Under the pieces are notes generated by a model, which was given only the letters and a program-made list of their open reading frames with translations, did no database searches and was not told the origin of the DNA. Position numbers and translations under genes: made by a program. A stretch of 42,799 bases of DNA from Welwitschia mirabilis (Eukaryota > Gnetophyta > Gnetopsida > Welwitschiales). The first letter of the stretch is position 1. Each line of letters starts with the position of its first letter. Positions 21,768 to 31,930 of the stretch are shown in pieces. The stretch spans positions 257,966,059-258,008,857 of the forward strand of contig JBOZIK010000001.1 in the NCBI GenBank assembly GCA_051453625.1, given 5' to 3'.

Positions 21768-22887
21768 TATTTCTTTTCTTTATAATAAGATTTTGGAATC
21801 ATAATTGTGAAGAGGTGCTAATTCTGAGTTATGTGTAGTCCATTTCTTAGGTGTCATGCTCAATGGTAAACTTTTTCTTCCTTTTTATGAGCGTTGTGCT
21901 ACATGCATGTGCTTTATTCATAAATTAAGGTTTTGGATTTTCATACTCAATTTTAGTGGATTTTAATTTTTCAATGCTTTTTATGAATTATGTTTTTCTC
22001 TTTTGATGCACGAAGCATAATAGATAGATAACTAAAATTCTTATTGTTTCTCTTGTATGGTCAAAGCCATAGCCTTAAAGCAATTGATGGATTTTCAGTA
22101 GAATGGACTAAATGCAAGTAAAATAAATGGTATTTTCTATCATGGTTTTGAGGATCTAAACATAAGTATTAGAACTCATAGGATTGGTAATGTCAAACAG
22201 ACACCACCATCATTCATTTTTCTAAGACCTTCAAGAATGTTTTCTTGTAATCTCCTCTGCTTGTAAATCACTTCAAGAATTTGGTAACTTTCTTAAGATT
22301 TGAGGTTAGTTNNNNNNNNNNNNNNNNNNNNNNNNNNNNNNNNNNNNNNNNNNNNNNNNNNNNNNNNNNNNNNNNNNNNNNNNNNNNNNNNNNNNNNNNN
22401 NNNNNNNNNNNNNNNNNNNNNNNNNNNNNNNNNNNNNNNNNNNNNNNNNNNNNNNNNNNNNNNNNNNNNNNNNNNNNNNNNNNNNNNNNNNNNNNNNNNN
22501 NNNNNNNNNNNNNNNNNNNNNNNNNNNNNNNNNNNNNNNNNNNNNNNNNNNNNNNNNNNNNNNNNNNNNNNNNNNNNNNNNNNNNNNNNNNNNNNNNNNN
22601 NNNNNNCGTTGTGCTACATGCATGTGCTTTATTCACAAATTAAGGTTTTGTATTTCTTTTCTTTATAATAAGATGTTGGAATCATAATTGTAAAGAGGTG
22701 CTAATTTTAAGTTATGTGTAGTCCATTTCTTAGGTGTCATGCTCAATGGTAAACTTTTTCTTCCTTTTTATAAGCGTTGTGCTACATGCATGTGCTTTAT
22801 TCACAAATTAAGGTTTTGGATTTTCATACTCAATTTTAGTGGATTTTAATTTTTCAATGCTTTTGATGAATTATGTATTTCTCTTTT
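21768..22887. repeat. Repeated 240-base unit around the 295-N gap (21768-22008, 22607-22648 partial, 22649-22887)
   Basis: The unit begins TATTTCTTTTCTTTATAATAAG, contains GTGCTACATGCATGTGC and ends ATTTCTCTTTT. A complete copy lies left of the gap. Right of it lies a partial copy (22607-22648) directly followed by a complete one, which stops at the next gap (22888-23210). The head-to-tail partial and full copies within one contig mean there is a real tandem repeat here, unlike the 100-N overlaps. Confidence 0.75.
22009..22311. other. No recognised feature
   Basis: Non-coding sequence between the first repeat copy and a 295-N gap. Confidence 0.3.
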
Positions 22888-23210
22888 NNNNNNNNNNNNN
22901 NNNNNNNNNNNNNNNNNNNNNNNNNNNNNNNNNNNNNNNNNNNNNNNNNNNNNNNNNNNNNNNNNNNNNNNNNNNNNNNNNNNNNNNNNNNNNNNNNNNN
23001 NNNNNNNNNNNNNNNNNNNNNNNNNNNNNNNNNNNNNNNNNNNNNNNNNNNNNNNNNNNNNNNNNNNNNNNNNNNNNNNNNNNNNNNNNNNNNNNNNNNN
23101 NNNNNNNNNNNNNNNNNNNNNNNNNNNNNNNNNNNNNNNNNNNNNNNNNNNNNNNNNNNNNNNNNNNNNNNNNNNNNNNNNNNNNNNNNNNNNNNNNNNN
23201 NNNNNNNNNN

Positions 23211-23877
23211 TTCATTTAGTTTTCTGGTCTCATGAGTAACTATCTTTCTAGAGGGGCAGAAACTTCTTAGAGTTCTAATGACTTTTCAAGATTCTACATC
23301 TTTGTTAGATTAGCTATCTTCGTTTCCACTAACTTTGCTAATGTTTCAAGTTGATGATTTCGAGGCTTTGATTCCATATACTTCTTATTTAGATAAAAGT
23401 CTATATCTTTAATATAAATTTCATGCTTATTTTTAGATCTATTAATGATTCTTATTTGTGTTAACATGTTTATACGCATTACTTATAAATGATGATTCAA
23501 AGACCTTGCTAAATCTTAAGTTAATAACTTAATTATAGTTAATTATAATTATTTTTTTCTAAGGGATCTAGTAGTGTTCATGTTCCATGATACTGTCAAA
23601 AAGATTTAAAACCCTTTTAACAAACTGAGAATGAGTTTGAGACTGCTGAAAGGCTTTAGCAGGAATATTTACTTGTATATAACACTCAACACTACCATAG
23701 GTACTAGAAATATTAGCTTTTTCTTACCTTTAAAAAACCATTCACATAGTTCAGTGTAATCATTATTTTTACAAACTTCAATTTTGAAGGTAACATTTTT
23801 TACCATTAGGTAGTAAAATTTTTTTCCTCCAAAAGTTATAGCTTTTGAGGCATGCATTTGTAAAATGCCTCTAAAAT
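23211..23877. other. No recognised gene
   Basis: It holds a 61-codon minus frame (23479-23294: DIDFYLNKKYMESK...) and a 62-codon minus frame (23857-23669). Neither matches a family I know. The right end approaches the hairpin at 23878. Confidence 0.3.
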
Positions 23878-23949
23878 CTTTTGAGGTGTTTATCTTAAAA
23901 AATGCCTCAATCCTTTTTTAGGCATTTTTTGAGATAAACACCTCAAAAG
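23878..23949. repeat. 30-base inverted repeat (hairpin), 29 of 30 paired
   Basis: Arms 23878-23907 (CTTTTGAGGTGTTTATCTTA...) and 23920-23949 are reverse complements apart from one T/C, with a 12-base loop. The words GAGGTGTTT, AATGCCT and AGGCATTTT recur in both directions over the next 150 bases, as in subterminal repeats of CACTA-type DNA transposons. A transcript would fold into a stable stem. Confidence 0.85.
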
Positions 23950-23970
23950 CCTTTTGTGGTGTTTCAAAAA

Positions 23971-24120
23971 TACTACAAAAAATATTTCAAAACATTTTTA
24001 TTTAAATGCCTTAGAAATGCCTTAAAAGTCTGGTGATTCTTTTTAAAGCATTTTCTGAAGAAACGTCTTAAAAGCCTTTAAGGCGTTTTTTATTGCCAAA
24101 ATCCTATATTTCTTGTAGTA
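23971..24120. mobile_element. CACTA-like terminus or 150-base MITE
   Basis: The right end, read on the minus strand, is TACTACAAGAAATATAGGAT, close to the CACTACAAGAAA terminus of plant CACTA (En/Spm) elements. The left end at 23971 reads TACTACAAAAAATATTTC, so 14 of the first 15 bases pair as terminal inverted repeats. Flanking trinucleotides (AAA / ATG) do not match, so a short MITE with a target duplication is not proven. The alternative is one end of a larger CACTA relic with subterminal repeats reaching back to 23850. Confidence 0.6.
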
Positions 24121-26304
24121 ATGTCATTATGATGCATCAAAATGATTTAATAAAAAGACACTCCTCCAAAATATTATTAATTATAGAGATGATACCTTTT
24201 ATTTACATGCATGCCCCTACATAAAAATTGTTAACTATTATTAGTACATTTATGTAAACTGGTCCAAGATGGTTTTCATGCTTAGTTTATTTCTCACTTT
24301 TATGTCCTATCTAGACCATTCTTATTTTATTATAGCCTTTTTTTTAATGGTAAAATATCCATGTAAGTAACTGCTTGTAAGTTTTGATAAAGTTTTCAAA
24401 ACATGATACAACAAAACAAATTTTTCTAGTAAAATAATTATTTTATTAAAGAAATTTTCCAAAACATAATGTGATGTTACTAGTTAAAGGAACAAATTAA
24501 GGCCTTCAATAAAATAATTATCACCTTATATCAATTAAAAATCTAACATTAAAATAGAGTTTTAATGATTTCATTATACCATCAAATTTACTAATTTTCC
24601 ATGAAAGATATCTTAAGGGTAAACTATTAATCTTAAAGCTAAACAACATGCTTTGCCATATTTTCTGAAAGATAGACCACGTATACTTAAGCTTAGTTTT
24701 CATAAAACTAATAGGATTTAGGATACTTGAAAATGTGATAGCATATGTTAGTTTATTTAAGTATGATATAAACATACTTTGATATGAGAATTTTATTTTT
24801 GTATTTATTTTTTGTTCTTTTTTTTATGATCTTATGAAGATATATGTTTAGTAAAAATGTATTATAATTTATTACATTTACAAATAATGGATATATTAAA
24901 TATAAATATTATTTTTCAATTTAATTATACAATCTTAAGATTTTAACATAAAGCTAGTGAAAATCTAGTTAAGAAGAAAATAGAAGGCTCTTATAAAAAT
25001 AATGATGATAAATATTGTTGAATTAAATATGAGTAATTTTTGGTTGAAAATGAGATTATGCACAAAATAAGATTCCTTGATATCTAATTCTTTCTTATAA
25101 TGTTAGATCGATTTATCACTATTTTATGGTATAAGCATCTAACATCATAACTTGATCATGTTGTATAGTTTTTGAATTATGAGTTTTTATAAAAAATTAT
25201 TCTATAATTTTTTTAAAAATATGATACAATAACTTGAGGAAACATAGTTACATGATCAACTTACCCCATCATGATTGAGATAATTTCTCCTTTAAGTAAT
25301 GCTAACTATGTATTTATCCTCATTATTAAATTTTAAATTTTCAAGTAAATAACTCTTAGAATAATAAAATAAATAGAAAACATTAATAGATTGTGATGAT
25401 TAACAAAATGTTTGGTTCTTCATCTTTTGAAAAACTAAGTGTTTGTTTTTTAATTTTTTTTAACAAACATTATGTTACTAAATGTTAGAATAAGGATCAT
25501 TGTGAATGAAAAATCAGAATTTTGAGTTGATAACATAGAGAATAACAGTATTACAATGAATGTTGTAGACACATTTATTTCCCAAGGAAGCTAAAGATGG
25601 CATGGAAAATAATCAGTTTAAGAAATAATAAAAAGAGAATAGAAAAATATAAAAAATCCTTTGTTAGGTAAATTCATTGGTTGAGATGTTCAAAAGTAAG
25701 ATTTCAAATGAAGAGCATGTAGAGAAATATTTAGGAAAAAAAGAATAAGGATAAATAAGTTACTAATAAATTGTAGGTATAGAACTTAAATATATAGAGG
25801 AATAAAATGATTTAGATGCTTTAAAAATAATAAATCTTAGTAAATTTCTTCTATTAAATGATCCTATTTTAGAGTCTTAATCTTTATACTAAACATCATT
25901 AATAAGTAAACATAGAATCATAAGGGAATAAAAGAAAAACAAGAAAGATTATTGATCTCTTTCTAAATATTTATTATGTAAATATACAATTGTAAAAACA
26001 ACTTTAAGAGAATATTATTATGCTATAATTGAGAGAGGTAAAATAGAGAAAAATAACATCAAGCATGAATTGAATCATTCCTTTGTTTCATAATGAACAT
26101 ATTTAGTTAGAACTAAAGAGATCATAATAATAACTCAAGAATTAATACTCTTTTTTGATGAAATGAAACACTTAACTTTAACTAGTGACAGAATTCTTTA
26201 TGAGAATGTCTCTTGATAATACTTGTCATTTTTAGAGTTAATTAGTAAATCAAGTGGTATTTCATTATTAATGCTTCCTTATTGAAATGAAATGGAGTTT
26301 TAGA
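24121..26304. other. Very AT-rich DNA, no gene seen
   Basis: No domain, RNA gene or element end recognised on either strand. An 84-codon minus frame (24775-24521) has no known match. Confidence 0.45.
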
Positions 26305-26311
26305 NNNNNNN

Positions 26312-27137
26312 GTTTATGAAGTTGTCCCAAGATTTGCAGTTTAGGAATTTACAAAGATGTTTTAATTGCTCATGCATTTAGATGCATTAGAACTTATATC
26401 ACTACATTTGATTCTTACATTATTGTGACTACTCTCTTATGTATTCTTCTATTTCTTAAATTTTGTTTGGATGTATGTGGAGAGATAAAACTCTATCCCA
26501 TCTGGTAGCACCTTTGTCAATTGCATAGTGTGAAATTTCTAAAATCTTGAAAGGGTATTTATATCATAAATATAAGGATACTAAGGTAAACTCCTCAAAT
26601 AATTCCTTAAGGTTTAGTATTGGGCCATGGCCAGTACCCCATGAAGAGGACTAAAGAAAGGAATACAAGATGCAAATATGTCAAATAAGAGGAGGAAGGA
26701 GGTTGGTTAAGCTGTAGTAGAGAATCAAAAATAGAATCATATGACATAGATATTGAAAAAGGGAATTACTAGGAAGACTAGGAGTATGAAGGAAAACATG
26801 CTAAAATATGAATATGAGACTTTAAGGTGGAGGGCCTTAGTGAGAAAGAAGGAGGAAGGCTGAAAGAGGAGAGGAAGGATTAGGCATAAAATGGAGAAAC
26901 CAATGGAAGTGAAGGGAAAGTCAAGAAGGCCTTAATTATCTATTTAAAGAGGTGAGGATAGGGACTTTGACTCTTATACTTTAAGCCTTTGCATTTATGT
27001 TTCTTCTTAGAGGATAAATGACTCAGGGAATTTTCTCCTATGAGCCCTATAGAATTCCTTGTGCATTTTCTAAGAGAGTGGAGATGAACCCTCAGTGTCA
27101 ATCTTGATTCTCCCTTTTTAAATAATTTAATAAAAAG
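26312..27137. other. Purine-rich block (about 26640-26970) followed by LTR-like sequence
   Basis: About 330 bases are strongly enriched in A and G on the plus strand (GGAGGAAGGAGG, GAGAAAGAAGGAGGAAGG, GAGGAGAGGAAGG). They end in CTATTTAAAGAGGTGAGG, a TATA-like start, and then a mixed stretch with CCTCAGTGTCAATCTTGATTC. The layout recalls the U3-R boundary of a plant LTR on the plus strand. No partner repeat or coding region was found, so it may be a solo LTR or an unrelated purine tract. Confidence 0.35.
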
Positions 27138-27469
27138 AATGGGGTATTTACCTTCAAGCCATCCTTAATACATCACATGAAAATGAAGTATAAATCCTTG
27201 AATTTTCTGTAATTACTAGACTAAATTATGTACTAGTCAATCATCTTTACTGCTNNNNNNNNNNNNNNNNNNNNNNNNNNNNNNNNNNNNNNNNNNNNNN
27301 NNNNNNNNNNNNNNNNNNNNNNNNNNNNNNNNNNNNNNNNNNNNNNNNNNNNNNAATGGGGTATTTACCTTCAAGCCATCATTAAGACATCACATGAAAA
27401 TGAAGTATAAATCTTTGAATTTTCTATAATTACTAGACTAAATTATGTAGTAGTTAATCATTTACTGCT
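27138..27469. repeat. Gap-flanking direct duplication 8 (27138-27254 / gap / 27355-27469)
   Basis: About 116 bases from AATGGGGTATTTACC to TTTACTGCT are repeated around a 100-N gap with a few changes and a two- or three-base deletion. Probable unmerged contig overlap. Confidence 0.9.
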
Positions 27470-28839
27470 AGTTATGAGATTGGGTGTAATCGAAACTTTA
27501 TGAGGTGCCTACTTTTCATTCTAATTATATGTCCTTTATATAAATAAACCACTGCAATTTATTCTTAGACTTTTAGGTTCAAGATTACCCTTTCTATGAG
27601 GACTTCTAATGCTTCTACACTAGATTTTATTAATGAGATATCTTTTAATCTCTAAAAAATGTTTATTTCCCTTTCCATTATTGAAAGAACTTAATGGGAT
27701 TAAACATTACTAAGCCTTTTAACTTCCTCAACATTTCCTTCCATCCACATTTGAGAATCAATAATCAAAGCTATTTATTATATTCATATATCATTAGGGT
27801 CATAAGTTTGTAGGTTGAATGCCTACCCATTACTACTATGACAACCTCCCTCTAGTAATAACAAGTTGAAATGATATCTTACTATGGATTTCTTTTAATG
27901 TTTTTAAATAGGGCATTATTCATTACCTATCATATGTGTCATATCATTAATTATTGTGGCTTGATGGTAAAACATTCTTATTTTATCAAGTTTATATGGA
28001 TATGTAATTTATTAGTGAGTTATTCAATCCATTCATAGTTATTAAATACATGGGGAATGATTTTTACGTCCTTATTATAAAGGGTATGGATTTTTTTATG
28101 TGTGTCTTTAATTAAATTATTCTATCTATAGTTAGAATGGCTTATTTATTTATGATCCAAATAAAGATTTTAATTTTCCTTAGTAAAATTACTTTCCATG
28201 AAGCTTATTATCACAATCTTCCCCATGCTTTATAATTAACAATCTCTTATTGTTGTAATTATCAGATGCATCTAGATCATTGAGCTACTCTTTTAACTTT
28301 CTAATATTATTTCATAAGAAGTAACTAGTAGTATTAGAAACAATGTATTCTGCATATTTTATGGCCATTAGGCTAGATCATATTGCTTTACCTTTGTTTA
28401 GTATTTCACAAATGTTGCATTGTCCTTTAAGCATGATATCTTTAATGTTATAAATGGGTATCTCTTCAAAATCCTTTGATTTACTAATTTCTTACCATTT
28501 TATTATGTTGATATGATCCTTATCTTTGCCTCTAAACTTAAAAAAGCTTCTACAAATAGTATAAAAAAGTTTTCATATGTTTTCTGGTGGGGTGATAATG
28601 CCCCTAGTATACTGAGTTATCAAGATAATTTAGATATTAAGTAGCACTATTTTTGCTTGTGAACATAAGAAATGGTTGTTTTATATAGTGCATCACCTTT
28701 TAATTTTTTCCAAAATGGTTTTTCATGTATGAATTTTATTCTAACTATTCATTAGAATTCCCAAATACATATCCAATTTCATTCCTCTCTGGTACTTCTA
28801 TTACTCATAATAAAATGCTTATGACTTTTAGGGATGTTG

Positions 28840-29576
28840 AAGAAATAAATTTTGTAATTATTTTAATGTTTTGTAGGTCTTGTTAAATTTTTAAATTCAT
28901 GAAGGCTATGGAATATCACTATGATGTCTTTTCTTGTGGATTTTGTAATGATTATGTTATTATTGGCATAGTGATTATTTAGGAAAACATGATTTCCTAT
29001 GAAAGTCCCTTTTGTTTTATAATTTTTTAGAAAACTTCCTATAGTATCCATGACAAAAATAAAGAGGTAGGTTAATAATGAATCCTCATATGTAAGACCT
29101 CTAAATAAAAGAGAAAAAATCATACAAAGTACCATTCATTTTGATTGAAAAGATAGGTATTTTTATGTAGATCTAAAAAGAGAGTTACCATTTGATCTAG
29201 AATGCCCTTTTTAATAAGAACTTACTACAATATTTTATAATTAACTAAATCATAAGCTTTTGTAATGTATAGCTTGATAAACATAGTAGAGAATCAGGGT
29301 ATTGCTAAAATAAATTAGCTTATGATTTAAGATAATTTAATCTTTAATTTATCATTACTTAATAAATCCTACCTATTTAGGATTAATAATCTTTGGAAAA
29401 AGAGGGATTATACATCTAAGTATGACCTTAGTAATAATTTTGCAGATAACATGATAAACATCAATTGGGTAAAAGTCTAGTGGGATGATAGTATCTTGCT
29501 TTTTTGATATCATAGTAACATCTGTGTAGTTAATCTTCTTATTTATCCTATGACGATTGAGCATGTTCTTTGCCAT
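28840..29576 (-). pseudogene. L1 reverse transcriptase, catalytic motif lost
   Basis: The frame 29576-29373 gives VTMISKKQDTIIPLDFYPI, then VICKIITKVILRCIIPLFPK, matching LINE RT (LIPKxxxPxxxxDFRPISL, YKIxxKxLAxRL). Next comes KLYITKAYDLVNY (near 29270-29230; family DIxKAYDxVxW). The frame 29135-28863 then has EDSLLTYLFIFVMD (family QGDPLSPYLFxxxM) and HYANNNIII where intact elements have the active-site YADD (28959-28970). Both catalytic Asp codons are AAT, each one G-to-A step from GAT. The Gly-Asp-Pro of the preceding motif is also changed. No activity is possible. Confidence 0.88.
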
Positions 29577-30039
29577 ATATGTAAAATTTTACTTTAGGTA
29601 GTGAGAAAAACATTTTGTAAAATTTCACTAACTAATCATCAAAGCCTATGCATCCTATTGTTTTTCATGTTTTCGATATCCATTTATATGTCTTGAGATC
29701 TAAATGGCTTTATTAAATGTTTTTTATCTTTTTTATTAAGAATCTTATAGAGAATACATTTTTTGGGTGTGCCCTTACTATTGCTTTAAAGATATTTATA
29801 ATATTATTTAAATATTATTATTATTTATGTCTTCTATGAGTTATTTCTATCATATTATTGTATCTTTCTGATTTAGTTTATATGCATTTGATAGTTTGCA
29901 TGCTAGAAAAATAACTTAGAGGATTGTGTACTTTTCTTAATCCATTTAATTCTTGATCATTTTTTCCAATAGCACTCTTCATCTTTGTAAAGATGATGTA
30001 GATCAAATAAAATATTTATTTCTTGGTTATCTTCACCTC

Positions 30040-30042
<3 letters not shown>

Positions 30043-30113
<71 letters not shown>
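30043..30113. repeat. (TC)n microsatellite, 71 bases, ending at a gap
   Basis: An uninterrupted TC dinucleotide run to the edge of a 10-N gap (30114-30123). The true length is unknown because the gap cuts it. It lies between the RT and endonuclease regions of the LINE. Confidence 0.97.
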
Positions 30114-30811
30114 NNNNNNNNNNAGTTAAATAGCTCTTCTCTTGGTGATTTAAAGATTATCTTATTCTTTATAGTCCAGTCCTCTAAAATCACTTTTAAA
30201 CAAATCTATTCTGATAAGAAGAAGTCCCAAAGGTCCAATCCTTTATACATACTCTAGATGTTCCCAATAATTTATTTCAAACTTAAAATTTTAACTTAAA
30301 GATATGGTGGTGCGATGGATTCATCCCTAGATTCTATACTTAGAAGATCATGTAAACTGCATGGATAGAGACCACTAACCTACTAATAATCCAAGATTTT
30401 TTAGTTCCAACCAGGATTCTTCTAGTGCTTTGGTATTTATTGGATCATGTGTACTTTTTATTATTAATGTTTAAGTCATGAATGTCATTCTCTTATAATA
30501 TAGTTAGATGCTTCTCCATTTTTCTTTAATAATAACTACTACCCCCTTTTTTCACTAGTATAATTATTGGTTGAAGTTTTCTATAATCAACCATTTTTTA
30601 CTTTGAAAATTTCTAATAATATTTTAATCAAATTAATGCTCTCATTATTATTTTGTAGGCCATAATAATTGATGATAATTATAGCCTTAACATTGATGTG
30701 GATGTACCAAGTGTATTATTTAATAATATCACTATCTATGAAAAGTACCCTAGCATGTCTGGCGCTGGAAACATTAATTTTTTTAAATTTTATAAAAAGA
30801 TGTATTCTTTG

Positions 30812-30870
30812 GTGGTTAGAATCTTGATTTCTTGAATACATACCAAGTCTACATTTTATTCTTGAATAAT
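30812..30870 (-). pseudogene. L1 endonuclease fragment
   Basis: The minus strand reads VDLVCIQEIKI, after a stop two residues upstream. This is the N-terminal motif of the L1 AP-type endonuclease (PDIVCLQETK), including the Glu that binds metal. Downstream frames are too broken to trace the later motifs. The position between ORF1 and RT supports the call. Confidence 0.7.
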
Positions 30871-31559
30871 TTGAAGTAAGGATTATCATTTATAAGAGGT
30901 TCTTATCACCTTTATGTTTTAAAAGAGAACTAAGATTTTTATTTTTTTCAATGGTTGTTATGCCTTTCTATGGTATTCTTTATTGTATCTTAAAACTAAT
31001 TTGTCAAGTTTAATTTTATTTCTCTATTTGTTTTTTCCTGATTCATTGATCTTTCCCTTATATTATGGAGTTTTATGTCCATTGACTAATGTGAAGTCTT
31101 CTTTTGTTTTCTCTTCATTATTCTATTAATCTTTCTCTTATGTTTTCTAAGGTGAGGTGAAATCATCTTTTTCATTGTTCAACTCATTTATAGAATTTTT
31201 ATTTTGTGAGATGATATGAGTTTGTTTATCTATTCTTAGATCCTTAGTTTTCCTTACTTTGATGTTTGTTGGCTCTTCTAAGACTTCAAATCTACTTTAA
31301 CTCGTTTTGGATGTTAGCCTAATATTTTGTTTTATAAGTTGGATTTATTTTTCTTCTTACTCTAGCACTTCTTTTCTATTTGTCCTAGTTTTCCATAGAA
31401 TTCATATGTAAACCTTCATATGAAATCCTTTTTATTGTATCCCTTCTTATTATAGTGAGTACATTTGATAGGTTTTTGTCTACAAAATTGCTCTATGTAT
31501 CCCCTAATACCCCATAATTTGTGCAAGATTAATATTTATTTGTACTTAGATGGTAGTGC

Positions 31560-31930
31560 TTTACAACCTTATTTTAATTAAAATTAAATTGATTTAATCT
31601 TTTTTATGTTTTGAAAGATTGTCCAAATATAGAATCTTAGTAGTACAAACTAGGATTCTTTCATAGTGGTTCATTCTCTTCTAATTAGTTAGCTAAATTT
31701 TTAAGCTACATTTTCAAGGAGTTGTTCTTCATAGAACTTACTTTTAAATTTTGAAATTTTGACCCAAACTAGACATTATTAAATACTTACTGATTATAAT
31801 AAGCCTTAGGTTTTCATGGGACTAGGGCTAAGCCTCTTATCTTAAAAAACCAGGGACCTTTAACTACTATCTTATTTCTACCTTTTTTAGACTTATAATT
31901 AAATGGTAATACACTCTTTTATAAATATAT
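31560..31930 (-). pseudogene. LINE ORF1 (DUF4283-like) relic
   Basis: The minus strand gives VVKGPWFFKIRGLALVP*KP, then FGSKFQNLKV and, past stops, ESxxYYxDSIFG. Plant L1 ORF1 and DUF4283 proteins have VLxGGPWFIxGxxLxLxxWxP followed by VWVRLxxLPxEF. Stop codons occur at family Trp and Gln positions. A possible continuation (ISYEGLHMN) near 31390-31420 resembles the segment before the CCHC knuckle, with no knuckle seen. Confidence 0.7.

Larger units (their letters stand above)
27480..31930 (-). mobile_element. Decayed L1-type LINE, minus strand
   Basis: From right to left on the minus strand come an ORF1-like DUF4283 segment (about 31930-31560), an endonuclease motif (about 30870-30812) and reverse transcriptase (about 29576-28840), the normal L1 order. 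The span of about 4.4 kb is near full length, but there are many stops and frameshifts throughout. The 3' end and poly(A) tail were not located and the left boundary is approximate. A (TC)n tract and 10-N gap (30043-30123) lie inside. Confidence 0.78.

Noticed and set aside
21488-21838. Membrane protein gene (116 hydrophobic residues)
   Set aside because: Hydrophobicity follows from T-rich DNA, the end lies inside a non-coding repeat, and no conserved motif is seen.
22268-23235. Several open frames spanning two N runs
   Set aside because: Composed almost wholly of N, with AT-rich flanks of a non-coding repeat.
23294-23857. Small genes on the minus strand (61 and 62 codons)
   Set aside because: No family recognised, no splice or promoter context, and lengths expected by chance in such sequence.
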